Below are positions 11,407 through 24,600 of a DNA stretch of 64,000 nucleotides, piece by piece. The notes beneath the pieces were generated by a model that was not told where the DNA came from, ran no database searches, and saw only the letters and a list, made by a program, of their open reading frames with translations. Made by a program: the position numbers and the translations under genes. The first letter of the stretch is position 1, and each line of letters starts with the position of its first letter. Source of the stretch: Wuchereria bancrofti (taxonomy: Eukaryota; Nematoda; Chromadorea; Rhabditida; Onchocercidae); the NCBI GenBank assembly GCA_005281725.1, contig SSBO01000012.1:20163060-20227059 (forward strand). The letters are read 5' to 3'.

Positions 11407-14400
11407 TCAGGTTTGGAAGTCTGAAACAAAAAGTTCCCATATGGTATAATTTGTGAAAGTTCGACGTCCTTTGAATCTTGCGAGATCTTTCCGAGTAATG
11501 ATTCCACGAAGCTAGAAATTATTTCTTATTAAACATATAACAAATAAGAATTCAAATTTGAAATAAAACTGCAAATGAAATCATAATGATGTACTAGAAA
11601 AAAATATAAGTACTTTATTTTCATCGTCAACGACAGCTACATAGCGCAGTCCTAATCCGCGAAACAGATGAAATATAGATGGTAGTGAAGCACTCAAAGG
11701 TACTCGATAAGGACTTGAATGCATATAAGGAGTTAAATTCAGCCAACAATTTCTATCTTCTTCAGACAGTTGTAACTTTGCTAAACATTTGTCATGCCTG
11801 AAAATGCTTACAGTGCACGAAAAATGGAAGCTAATAAAGAATATAATGGATTCTAATATATGAATAAAGAATATAATGAAATAACTTAACTTGGGTATTC
11901 GTCGGCGAAATCAGAAAGCTGAACCAATTCGCTTCCATCAACCAAAATTTGACAGTCAGGATCCTCATAAAAAACCTAAAAATAGCTTGAAAATAAGGAT
12001 GAAGAAATAATTTTAAATTTTAAGGTAAGCTGGAATTATGAATGATAGTTCTATTTTCTTGTTTGTAATATGTCCTATTTAGTTAGTTCAGTGGAGCAAA
12101 AGTGTCTTGGAAAATGCATATTAAAACACCAAAGTGTGTAGAGATTTGTCACGAAAATGTATCAACCACCGCATATGATAACTGGCTATCCTTGCATATC
12201 AGTAACAGAAATGAATAAATATAGGACACAAATAACAAACGTTAGAAAATTTCTTAAACTTCAACAAAGTGAACCAGAAAAGAAAAAATTATGAACATCA
12301 GAGCTTACCCGTTTCTTCATCAGAATAATCAGTTGCGATTTCAAGATTAACCCTTTCAGATGACCGTATTCCGGGATTTTTTCGTCACTTGACGGAGAAT
12401 TAATTTCATCAATAACCGGAAAACCATGGTGTGATGTAGCATGTAAAACTTCAATCACGCGTGAAACACGTTCTCTTGGCATCATTGTTACTACATCCCT
12501 TCTCATTATACTCCTTGAAAATCATGAAGAACTATATTAAAAAACAAAAATGACATCTTCCTCATAAATAAGTTATCAGCATTTTGGAAATATCATACAA
12601 TAACCTGCTTTTCAAAAATATTCAAAGGAAATAATCAGAAGGTAAAGAGAGAGCTAATACATATTTCATCTTAACGACAAAACTTTTAGAAATTTTCTGT
12701 AATCCCTCTCAATCAGACAGAGAGAACGTGATATGGAGAGACAGAGAGGCGCATTTTATCAAAAGATAGCTAAAATTACGATTCCTACCAAAATGTAGCG
12801 AATATCACTAACTTTCTTGATAAATCATTATTTTTTCTCTTTATTTGTAAAAATTTACAATCGCAAACAATATTCAGAGTGTTTGATATCTACAGAAATA
12901 TTTGCTACACTATAAAATAACTCATATTTGTGCAATATTTGTAAAGAAAGCTTACCCTGCCAATATATTGCGTGATAGTTCTGGTGCACACCAACCCAAA
13001 ATTGGTATTTCATTTAATTCAATATGTGCATCGTAAAGACCCTAAAATAAGAAGCATTACATATATCATTTAATAATACTTTTACATTACATACATATAC
13101 AAAAGGATACCTCATTAAAAAAATCGCCAACCCATTTAGTAACCATGAGAACAAGCATTATTGGCAAACCAAATGTGATATCTCTTGTTGCTTCAACGAG
13201 AATAGCAGTTAAACTAATTGTCATCCGCACAACACCACCCAATTGGGCTGCAGCTCCGGCAAGCGCATATTTACCAGGATGAATACCAGTCTGTTTAAAA
13301 AATATTTAGCAACAACAATTCCAAACATACAACTCAACATCGTAAAAACCAAAAAAATAAAAAATGACTGATGGAATTTATAACTTACAACGTCAGGAAA
13401 CATATATTCGACGATAACTCCAACAAGACGACCCCATGATGCGCCCGTTAATAATGTGGGTATGAAAATACCGCTCGGTACTGATAGTCCATATGTCCAT
13501 AACGATAAGAAGTAATATTCTACAGCGAAAATTAATAACGTACTTGCCGCATATGAATCTAAAAAAGTACACTGAAAAAGTTGTTATCACAAAATAATTA
13601 AAATGGGATTTCAAGATACTACTATTTTCCTCAGTATAATAGCTCATGAAGGAGAAACAAGGAAATAAAATTAAAAAAACATCCAATTCCGAAAATGATG
13701 AGCTCACTTGTTGGACTATGAAACAGACTTTTAACACTTTCTTCTGGACTTTGAAAGAATAAATTTGCAACAGCGCTGTATTGACCCTTGCGACACCACA
13801 ACTGTAAACCAAAATTTATTTATTTATGCATGTCAGTTAAGCAGAATATTGATTTTCTTCTCAATTTTTTTTTCTGAAAATCTGGAAGTTGTTCCTCCGT
13901 CCAAAAATTTCGCACAAAAGTCTTGAAATTCCACAAACTTCATAAATATCAAATTATAATAAAAGAAATTCGTCATGCACATTAACCTTTGTAACCTCAG
14001 TTAATTTTGGATTACGGCCAACAGGCTGACAATCATTTACTACGAAAAGTGTAACAAATCCTGTAAACGCAGATGCTGCAGCTACTAGTAAACATTCCAT
14101 CAACTTCTGGCATTTGTTTCGAATATATCTTAAATGAAAATAAAAAATTTCAAAACACCAAAAGAAAACAATTTAAAAAACATTACAGACTTCCTCTTCA
14201 TCTCTCTTTAATAATATAACACACAGTTATCATCCTCAAACCATAATTTTCGGCAGCACTCGAAATTATAACTAACTTCTTCCTGAATCGTGAAAGTTTC
14301 AAATTAAGGAAATTGAATAAAGCGCCAGAAAGGCCTCCAAGAACACCAATGAGAAGAAAGATCGGTATTTCCCAAATATTGTAGCTATGATTCTCAAAAA

Positions 14401-16322
14401 AAAAAAAAGATGTATTTTTCAATAACAAGCAATTTTATTATATATATTATTAACAAAAAAAAACTGATCAAGTAACTATTAAAAGTAATTATCGATATAA
14501 AGTGAATATCACCTCGAAAACACCAAAATTTGCTAGTCCATTCCATGATAAAAAACCACCAACTCCATGAAATACACTGAGAATGCAATTCAAAGTAAAT
14601 GATGATATCATGGCAGCAAAAAACTGAAATGAGCTAAAACTTTGCCGCACAGGATGTCGAATGATTGTTTGAAAAATTTAATGCATTACTAAGAAAGAGT
14701 AAAACTTAAAGTGCTACCAAGAAATTACTTAAAAAAGGAAGAGTAGAAAAAAGAGACCATTTGCCACGTTAAACTTTGATTCCAAAAGCTAGCTCCTTCT
14801 TCTAAACTGAACAAAACTCCACCAATCGGCGCACCAAAAGCCGCAGCTACTCCAGCTGCCGCACCTGCACTCACGAAATCGCGCTTTTCGCTAAAAATTG
14901 TTTCTTCAAAAAAAGTAAACTACTAAACTCAGATATTGTTATTGAAAAATTAAACTCACCGATCATTTCTAAATTGTTCGAAAATGTGGAAATCGAGTGA
15001 GAAAGTGACGCATTTACCTTGTGAAATACCAGCTGCGACTACCGCTCCAGAATGAATCATCGGCCCTTCCTGTACTATCAAATCATAAACAATTGTGCGA
15101 TTTAAAAAGTTCAGTAAGCAACTATTCAATAACAATTCCATAAAAAATCGACAGAAACAGATAAAAACAATATTACCTTTCCCGCGCTCAAGCCACCAGC
15201 AACTGTACATGCTACACCAAATGCTTTTGCAAACAGAGTTTTCAATCGTACAACACCCGGTATTTCTACACCATTTAGAAAACATTTGACTTGTGATATA
15301 CCTAAAGCCTAATCATTAGCAGTCAATAACAAAACATTTGTGACTAGAATTTTTTTAAGAATATTTTTTAAAAGCTATTCAAAATGAACCTGAACCAGCA
15401 GCAATAGGAGATAGGAATATAACTAAACATGCGGAAATTGTGATCAGAATACAATTGTAGCAAATCCATGCAAATTCTACCGTCCATATGCAACCACCAC
15501 CAACTTCCATTCGTTTCTCACAGAAATTTAACACTGAAAATAAAGAAGAATCATGATGTACAACATCTATTATTTATTAAAATTCAACATATGTGACGCT
15601 TGAATATGCAACTATGAAAGGTGAATTCGTAAAATGCTTACGATTGCTAATGATCAAGCGGAATTTGACTACGCTACTGTAGTATATCGTTATATCTATA
15701 GCAGCCGCAACAATAGCAGTTAAAACTCCAATAAAGAAACACACCACCCATCGATTCACTGATTGACGAAAAAGTTTTCGCTGCAAAGAAGGGATAAATT
15801 TTAAAATTACACAACTTTTAATTTATTAATTTGATTAAATGAACAACAATTTCCAAGCAAGTTGCAGCGAATTCACAAGAGATCTTATAAAACAAGGCGA
15901 TAACGAAGAATATTGTTTAAAATAACAACGAAAACGTGATATTTCACGCATTACTTTACGGTTAACTTAGGAAGATTTCGCAGTTCGAATCTTTCTAAAA
16001 TCATAAAAATTTGTGCAACCAAAGAAACAAATAGATAACTGGAAAATAAAGAAGTTCCATCAAAAAATGAGGGCATACCTGATGACCAGGTTCCATCTCC
16101 TCAGCCCGAAAAAGCTTATTTTCAACAATTTCATAATTCAAACTTTCATATCGTGAAGAAACTGCGCCTTCTTTCTCTTTGTTTTTAAATGATTCATATT
16201 GGCGAGAATCTTCTAATTCACGTTGCGCCTGTTCGCGACTTCTTCGCCTTATTTCTGCATTCGCATTTGCAAAGGATGCTACTCTTTCGAGACCCGTTGC
16301 AGGATCTTCATTTGGATCCAAA
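11407..16322 (-). CDS. ClC-7-type lysosomal chloride/proton antiporter (first coding codons uncertain), about 785 aa
   Basis: Seventeen exons, high to low: 16079-16322, 15642-15780, 15390-15533, 15177-15301, 14960-15069, 14758-14890, 14513-14623, 14277-14392, 13987-14128, 13708-13801, 13389-13558, 13111-13290, 12956-13041, 12309-12513, 11891-11975, 11614-11797 (or -11780) and 11407-11511. The protein follows human ClC-7 throughout. N-terminal [15 protein letters not shown] precedes the first helix. Chloride-site GSG, gating glutamate in [10 protein letters not shown], proton glutamate in FSLEEG, inner tyrosine in GKYALAG and two C-terminal CBS domains (from [13 protein letters not shown], and [14 protein letters not shown] to ITRKDLARF) are all present. 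The antiporter glutamates imply 2Cl-/H+ exchange in lysosomal membranes. The family GSGIP motif reads GSGIS. The first exon here opens in phase 2 with no ATG, so an upstream start exon is needed. The junction between exons 11975/11797 is abnormal (see findings). The nematode counterpart is of the clh-6 type. Confidence 0.9.
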
Positions 16323-16479
16323 CTAAAATTATTTACTGCATTAAAAAAAAAATGCTCTCAGTTGAATTTTATTCTCCAAATGACATGACTATTAAAAGAG
16401 TCAAACTATTTCATACAATATTTCTGCTCTTCTGTTTTGTATTGTAACGTTTCTTTTATCGTTAATTCTACTCCATTTA

Positions 16480-17152
16480 CATTGAATTCTAAATGATTTT
16501 GATAATATTGATTATATTTTAAAATCATTCGAAGCATTAATTCTCTTATTCACTTAACTTTTCTTGTTTCGATTTAGGATAATATCGAGATTAAGTAATG
16601 CCACTGAAACCACAATTTCAATCAAAAGATCAAATAATGTCACTGAAGCTAGAATTCCAATTAAGTAAAAGCTATAAGCAATCAATATGATCAATTCAAA
16701 AAAGAATGCTAAACTAACGTTGTTAGTAATGGCGTTCGATCACTCATGCAGCTAAATGAAATGATATTGATAATCTGATATAGAGTACTAGATGATCTAA
16801 AAATTAATTAAGTAAATTACTCTAAAACAAATCAAGCAAGTGATTAAAATATCGTATCAAAATGAAAATGTGAAAAAATTTTCAAAAATTACAACGGGAA
16901 ATTGGTAAAAGACAACAAAAAACTTTCCAAATTTATCTTTCCATCTCCTAACTTTAGCACACATGGATGGTAAATCATCATGTAATAATGAAATTTAATT
17001 CCATTTCAATGCTCAATTATATTAAATTCTACAAGATTTTGGTGATTTGCTTTTATTTTAAAATCATTCTAAGCATTATTTCTCTTATTTGCTTAACTTT
17101 TCTTATTTCTAACACTCAATTCATGACAATACTGAGATTAAGTAATGTCACT
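16480..17152. repeat. Diverged direct duplication, about 130-140 bp per copy
   Basis: Copy 1 at about 16480-16610 and copy 2 at about 17013-17152 share a series of blocks in the same order: ATTTTAAAATCATTC, AAGCATTA, TCTCTTATT, CTTAACTTTTCTT and GAGATTAAGTAATG. They read as the same sequence duplicated with drift. No transposon ends or target-site duplication were recognised. Confidence 0.6.
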
Positions 17153-18214
17153 ATATTTGCCTTTAAATTGTACTAATTCCAACTCATTATTCACCAATTC
17201 TATGTACTCCCATTTAAATTCAAATCATATAAATCACTAACTTCAATCATATTATAAATTTCAAACAATCATCCAAGTACATTAATGATTTCAATTTATT
17301 TTTTATTATTTTATGAATATTAGTTAGCATTAAAAAAAAAATTGAAAAATATAAAAAACCGTTGCATAAACTGTCGAAAAAAAAAAGAAAAAATTCTTTA
17401 AAAAAAAATATGAAATAGATCGAAACTGACAAATAATGGCCATAAAGACAATCGATGACAGCTCTTTTGTACGACAAATTAAAGTGCTAAATGATGTGTC
17501 TTTGTTAGTGAAATTGAACAGATTGCATGTAATCCAATCCTTTCATTCCCAAATTGCAGACATGATGTCATAGTTCAACAAATATTTGTATATCAATAAC
17601 AGTTATCAATATCGAAATATATTTCAACAGTATAACAATTTTGGTCAATTTTCATTGGCAAATGTTATACAATAGTAGCTTTTATAAATTTCTAACATCC
17701 TTCTCAATATTTTTCTTTATATAAACAATAGCTATAGTTCTTAGCTTATCGCAAAATGTATTTCATTTAAATCTACAGTAATGATTAGCACTCGACGACA
17801 TGAATAGTGAATAAACATCTATTAAATTTCACAGTATTTCAGACTGGAATTTTTATACCTTTCATTTTATTCAAACCATTTTTATTGAAAACTAAGATTA
17901 ATTTAAATAAAAGATGAAATTTGAGAACTACTACGCAATAATTATGGTTAATTATTACTAAACTACACAATAATTATAATTATCATGCAGTATTTCTCTT
18001 TAAATTGATATAAAAACAAATCGTTAAAAACTAAAATAACAAACATACAAACACTGTATTACAGATGAAACGAAAAACAAATGAAAAAAAAGTAATCTAT
18101 GACAATGCACTGATTTGTACATACTGTTCTCTCTCTATCAAAGATATAAATTCATAGACAATGACCATCCCACTTCGTAAATTAACTGATCAATTAGAAC
18201 ATTTACATACTAAC

Positions 18215-18222
18215 TTGTTCAT
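18215..18222 (-). other. Candidate start exon of the ClC-7 gene (8 coding nt)
   Basis: On the minus strand ATGAACAA is followed by a good donor (GTTAGTATG). It ends in phase 2, exactly what the exon at 16322 needs, giving an N-terminus [13 protein letters not shown]. It would put the ClC start about 350 bp from the stop of the preceding gene. Support is phase only; an exon elsewhere is equally possible. Confidence 0.25.
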
Positions 18223-18570
18223 CGTTTTACTTCAAGCTAATAATGTCGCTTCTATTGATTAACAGTGAGGATAACAGAAATTCAGTTCTTTTTTGAGCAA
18301 AAAGTGTAAAAACTTCCCCAGTTACTGTTGCAAATAAGTAGAGTGAGTTGATTGTTATCGCAACATATGCTTTTAAGTTTCTGTAACGCCTTCATATTAA
18401 AAAAATAAACATTTAACATATCAAAGATAGGTATTGCCGAAAATATGTAAATTGAGCAGGAATGACTAAGTTAGAATTCAAAGTACAACAAACAAACAAA
18501 AAAAAAGTTATTACGGAAAAAAAGAAACTGGATCAAAATGAAAAGCAGCCTTCATACATCTTCGATCTTC

Positions 18571-20684
18571 TTAGAAACGAGATATTTCAATTAAATAATT
18601 CTCGAAAGCCTCTTGATGCCTTTGAATAACAAGATCTCTTAGGTTCTGATCATTGAGTATTTCCAGTAACAAACTGACGGCAGCATTATTAACTTGTGCA
18701 TTTGTGCCGTTTCCAAACTTCTCCCGTTCATCCTGTGCCCTTGTTGAAGTTGATGTATTTGAACTAACTTGGCATTTCATCTCGATTTCTTTTGAAAGGC
18801 TCGTAGTTCCGGGAGCTAAAAATTCATTGCTGAAGTATTTTACTACAATAAATAATTCAGAGCATTATTTATCCATAATAAATGCTTTTACTAGCTTTTA
18901 CAAGAATTCAAGTGATTGGAAACTTTTCCTATCATTAAATCTTTTAAAGAAACCAAAAGAACCTTTAAAAAAACAAGAACAAACTTTTCAAAACGAAATC
19001 TGTGATTGCGAATATACCCGACTCATTAAATGTTTTATTCCACTGCCATAGATAAAGCTTCGGTATATTAAATAGTGTACTTCCCAGACCAAATTCAACA
19101 TCATCCGCTTTACTGTCTACTTTCCAGACTCTAATAGGTGATTCATTCTGCAAAATAACATCAGAGAATTATGGAGTTACATTTCATTTTAGCAATATCC
19201 AGATCTGCAGATTTATACATTTCTCAAACATATAATAACATTGATAATGATGATCATGCTGAAACGGAACAAATAAACAAATCCCAAAAGAACAAATTCG
19301 AACAATTATTCATAACAATTATTAACAATTATTCATATATAACGATTACTCATTATTCAAACAATTCTAGCATTTTGAATGAGACAAAAAAGGAATATTA
19401 GCATATTTAGCAGAACATATTCATATTCACTAATACTGAATGATTCCAAACAATTAGCGATTTATGGACAGTTTGTATTCCATACCAGTGAAACAATATT
19501 AAACAATATTAAATCCTTTATTAAAAACTGACCTCACTTAACACAACCCAGAATCGTGTACCAACCACTGGTGGCCATAATATTTTATCGGAATTACAAC
19601 CAAACGCGAACTTATGCAATTTGATAATACCAAAGGGTGGACATAGAAAAGCAGCTGTAGCACCTTCAGTTGAGCTGGGATGGCACTCACGTAAAACTAC
19701 ACCAAGGAATTTCTATAAATTTCTTACTAAGCACTGTAGTGACAACTGTAATGATATCTTTAATCTGGTTAGATAAAGAAGCAAATTCAATATATATGAA
19801 AAGTCTAAAATCACGAAATAAATTTAGAATTCAATTCAAAAACTCGTAAATGATAAATAAATGAAGAAGCTAACATGATCATTACATGTTTCCGGAATTA
19901 TGACTTGCTTTGCGACTTGCACAAGTTTACTGCCACAAGAATAAGTGTATCCTCGAGAAAAGACTAAAACATCCTCTAAAAAGAACACCTGCAAGACATT
20001 TCAAATCCTGATAACAAAATTTGAGATTAGAAAAAAAGGTTTGCATGAATAAGAATAAAAACCCGATCTTAAAAAACCTTATTCATTTCTTGATGACTGA
20101 CTGACCAATGCCACCCAAATTTCTCTGAATTCGATTACCTAAATACTGATTTACATATTGGTAAATCAGTTATTTAAATTTATTTATAAAAAGTTCATCA
20201 AAAGCTAAAGCCAATTTTTATTAAAGAATTGGTATAATCTAGAAAACATTACATTCACTAAATATACACTAATTCAGAAAGCAAAGCTATCGTTTGACTG
20301 TCCCAATTCCCAACTTCTTTGATAGGTCTATTAGTGGTCGCATAAGATATAATTTGCACTACATCGCTTATACAATTGACGGTGAGTAAAGTTAAAAGGC
20401 AGCAGCACAACCTACGTTAATCAAAGTACACATATCAAATTAAAAATATGTTCGAAATCACCATTTTTTAAAATTTTTGTCCAATTTTCATCGCATGAAT
20501 TACAGCATGGCCCAAGATCAATTGATTCTGGCCCGAAAATGTATCGTAATCCACTCTCGGCACATATAATTTCTCCAACTCCATCAACGAAACGATCAAA
20601 ATGTCCCAAATGAAATTCACTTTCACCATTATGACGAAATAATAATGACTGATGTGCATTTGATAACGGTTGAACTGCTGACAT
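18571..20684 (-). CDS. Unrecognised protein, 307 aa
   Basis: Five exons in transcription order: 20430-20684 (ATG 20682-20684, an in-frame TGA lies just upstream), 19875-19988, 19533-19712, 19018-19147 and 18571-18815. All have GT/AG introns and phase agrees throughout (924 nt). I do not recognise the family. There is no signal peptide and no clear membrane span. It is cysteine-containing (LGPCCNSCDENW near residue 60; a Cys pair in RECHPSS and FLCPPFG) and aromatic-rich, with beta-like segments such as VFFLEDVLVFSRGY and TRFWVVLSENESPIRVWKV. It ends in a polar Ser/Thr linker, then an amphipathic helix pair (VSLLLEILNDQNLRDLVIQR). A globular cytosolic or nuclear protein fits. The donor at the end of exon 1 (TGT|GTACTT) was chosen for phase; a stronger-looking GTGATT site at 20461 does not keep frame. 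It sits between the synthetase and the ClC gene on the same strand. Confidence 0.65.
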
Positions 20685-21661
20685 CCCCACAATATCTCAA
20701 ACCTCAAAAAAACTATATTAATTTTTAAAGCACCATTTCATCTCGATCCTGAACGAAACAATTTCTTTTAACTCTTCTGGTAAGAAATAATTACATTTCT
20801 GATTTTTCTTACCTGTCAGTGAAACAGAAAAGCATATTTCTTTACCATTGGCAACCATTACCTTCTATACTATCAAAAAATCATCATCACGGAGCTGATA
20901 TAACATATGGGACTCATTCAATCTTATTATATATAAAATAGCTTTTAATTCATCTATTACTTACGCAGTAATTACAAAAACCAATAACGCATCAAAACCT
21001 AATCAATAACCCGGATAATGGTTCCAAAAAATTCTCAATCTATCATCGCCTCTTTACTAAGTTTTCAATCATTACTTTTAAAACAAGTTAGTGGATGCAT
21101 TAAAGTAAAAGCAAACTCTTACTCACACAACCTTAAATATGTAAGAATAAAATTTCCATTCCGATCAGAAGCAGTTAAGAAATGAATTTTAACAACAAAA
21201 AATTTCTTGAACACAAACACGAGATGTAATCAAACAATTCACTGCTTCATTCTGCAAAAAAAGAAAAAAAAGCGTAGAACAACACGGAAAAGATAAAAAC
21301 ACAGTTGAATACTTAACAGCAGCGAACCAAGAATTTTTATTTTATAATTTATTCTCAAAATAAAAACCTTTTCCACAAAGACAGTGACCAACAACACAAC
21401 AGCTCATCATCATAAATCACAGAGGAAAACAAAAAAAGCAGATATTTGTTTTACAAATATTTGATATTTGTAATACTTGTATTATATGTTAGGTTCTCTT
21501 TGCAGAACTCGAAAATTAGAATAAGTACCGGAATAATTTTCCTATATCTGACTTTTTCACATTTTTGGGAAATCCTAAATTCTCACTTTCTAAATTAATT
21601 TTAGCAAGGCATTAATAATAATTTATGTAACCTACAACAATTTGCTTACGAAAGATGGATT
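20685..21661. other. Intergenic gap between threonyl-tRNA synthetase and the 307-aa gene
   Basis: About 980 bp between two minus-strand genes. No coding exon was seen. It must hold the synthetase 3' UTR and any intercistronic or promoter signal. Confidence 0.5.
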
Positions 21662-24600
21662 TTAAAACTCTTCCGCACTTTCTGTATCACGAACATACTC
21701 TTTTTGGAAACGTTTGAATTTCTCGATAAGAACTTCTAATTTTACTTCTCCTCTTACCTGCAAAGAATGAATTTAATGGAAATGGCATTTAATTACTTTC
21801 ATTCAGAAAATGATCAAAAAAGGCACCACATTAATTTTACTAGAACAAGCGTACTGTTATCATTGTCCTGAAGTTCTACCTAAATACAATGCTTGCTTCA
21901 CTCCAAAATTCGAGGGTAAATACATTTTGATAAAGCACAATCACTACATAAGACCCTAATTCAGTATAAAGGAGTTTGTTTAGCCTCATTTTATCTATTG
22001 AATAAAGAAATTATTTGAAAATTACACAAAAGAACTTACTGCATTATCACGAGTACGAACATTTACAGTTCCATTTCGTGCTTCAGCTGGTCCGACCACC
22101 AGAATAAAATTGAACTGCGCAATTTGAGCATTGCGAATCTGTTTGTTTAATGTGTCTGATGAATCTACATCAAATTCAACCTCGAAACCTGCTTCATATA
22201 TCTGCAAACAGATTTAACGATTCCTTCTATTTAGCACGGTTGAACTTTGACACCGGAACATATGTTCAAAAAATATCACTTTTTAAAAACATTTTAAAAG
22301 CATAAATCATTAATCTGAAGTAAAACACAGGGTGAGTTTCTGTTCAATAACAACTCCTGTCATCTTATGTCTTATCCATCTAGAAAAATATAAAACGCAA
22401 AAAATCAAAAAAATAAATCTTCGTCGTTGTTTCTGCAATTAGTGACGAAACGATCATTAATGAAAAAATCAGAATGACTCATCTTAAAACCATTCTCAAA
22501 AAAGAAACTGGTATACATTTGATAATGGCTGAACTCCTAACTGCCTTACAATTATAATTCTCGCATAAGCAACAAATTATCATACTGTCAGCAAATAATC
22601 TATTCCCGATTATAAAAAAAGAAGCAAAAATAAAAAAAACAAAAAGTAGCTAAGATCAAGAAAAAATTCAACACTTACTTCTTGTTGTACTTTTCTACCA
22701 TAGTCATTTTGAGATTCATGGACCGTGATTACTTTTGCCTGAAAAAAATATAAACTATTATTTTATCTGTTTTCGATAATGCTGAAGAGTGATTTTATGT
22801 CTTTTCAAAAATTAATTCCAAATTTAATAAAGAAATAATGAAACAAAAGTATTATTGTTTGCTTACCTGTCGTGGCGACAACCAAAAAGGCCATTTGCCA
22901 CCGTAGTTCTCAGCTAAAATTGCAGTCATTCGCTCTATCGAGCCCAATAAGGCGCGATGAATCATCACTGGTCTTTGCCTCTCATTGTTTTCACTAAAAA
23001 AAACTCACTTATGCATATAATATTACTATACTTGTTTTCATCATATAAAATAACGAATTCTCCTAGGCATGAAGAACCATCCTATGATCCTAGGAAGATG
23101 CACCACAGATACATAGGAAAAAAATTATTTCACTTAGAAAAGTCAATAATCAGATTACAAATGATGTCGAAACGACTAAACGAAACTTCTTTTTGAAATA
23201 AAATGCAATGAACTTACTCAAAATAAGATAAATCAAATCGGACAGGTAACTGAAAATCAAGCTGTATTGTTGCACACTGATGGAGTCTTCGAAGAGCATC
23301 TTGAATTGTGATATCGATCTGGAACAAAAATAAATCTAATTTTAGAGTTTAAAGTTACGTAAACCATGAATCCTTAATTTTAAATTAGCTTACCTTTGGA
23401 CCATAAAAGGCACCATCACCAGGATTCAGCTCCCACTTATGTCCAGATGCATTTAATGCCTCTCTCAATTTGTCTTCCGCAGCATTCCTGTAATTGAACA
23501 TAAGATAAATTTTCCTTTATAGCATTATTGAAATTAATTACTACAACAAAACCTATCTAATGATATTTTTAATATGAAACAAACGCATTACGATAAAGAA
23601 AAAAAGAACTGGATTTTAGACTTTGTGTGAAATTGAAGTTAAAAAAAATAACGAAAAAAGGCGCAACGAATTACTTACCATGTTTCAATATCACCCAGAT
23701 ATCCCACCTCTGGTCTGGTACTTAGATTCAACTTGAATGTAAAACCAAATACATCAAGATAAGCGTATTTGAGAAAATCGATACAACCCTGTGATAGAAA
23801 ATTTATATCAAGAAAAAAAAAAGCACACAGAGATCAAAGAAAACAATTTGTGAAAACTGTGATTCAAAAAAAATCAGGAACTAAATTTAAATACCATTAC
23901 TAATGTAAAGCTTCCCGAAACGTACCATTATTTCTTCAACAATCTGATCTTGGCGACAGAAAATATGTGCATCATCTTGCTGAAAACGACGCACTCGAGT
24001 AAGACCAGTCAGTGCACCGCTCATCTCATTGCTTAAAAAATAAAAAAAAAGAAAAAACTGCTGAGCTTAATTAGGAAACTAATTCCTACAAAAAAAAAAA
24101 TCAAAAAAATGAAATTTTCACAGAAAAAATTCCTATAAAAACAGTTCACTAATCCTTCTAATGTTCCACAAATATCGGCTTCAAAATTATTACAAAAATT
24201 AGTTGACAAAAGTCACTTCTTCAAGAATATGGCGTTTATCAAAATAATGTAGCGTTTCTCGAAAATTTTCGAAATTTCTTACCGATGTAATACACCAAAA
24301 TCAGCGTATCGCAGAGGCAACTCATTGTGAGTACGGGGCATATGGGCATACATCAAGCAGTGTCCTGGGCAATTCATTGGTTTAAGTCCAAATGTCTCCT
24401 TTTCAATATCGATCCTAAAATACAAATTATTTCGAATTTATTTTGAGAAAAAACTCTTATCAAAACTTGTTATCTGTTACCAGAGCTTTTTTTTTTGTTT
24501 TCTTGATTAAATTATTGATAAAAATTACTTGAACATATTATCCGAATAATGCTCCCAGTGTCCCGACTGCTCCCACAATTTGCTATTGTACATATTTGGT

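Larger units (their letters stand above)
16323..18570. other. Upstream region or first intron of the ClC-7 gene
   Basis: There is no strong exon. The region holds a diverged direct duplication (about 16480-16610 versus 17013-17152) and a candidate 8-nt start exon at 18215-18222. It is otherwise AT-rich. Confidence 0.45.

Noticed and set aside
13393..13812. 139-codon minus-strand ORF
   Set aside because: A read-through of two real ClC exons and the intron between them; only the first exon is in frame, the second is read out of frame.
15960..16000. GCAGTTCGAATCTTTC resembling a tRNA T-arm
   Set aside because: No matching A-box, acceptor stem or anticodon arm nearby, and it lies inside a ClC intron.
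20461..20470. GTGATT donor for exon 1 of the 307-aa gene
   Set aside because: Gives phase 1, while the next exon must be entered in phase 0; the GTACTT donor at 20429 fits.
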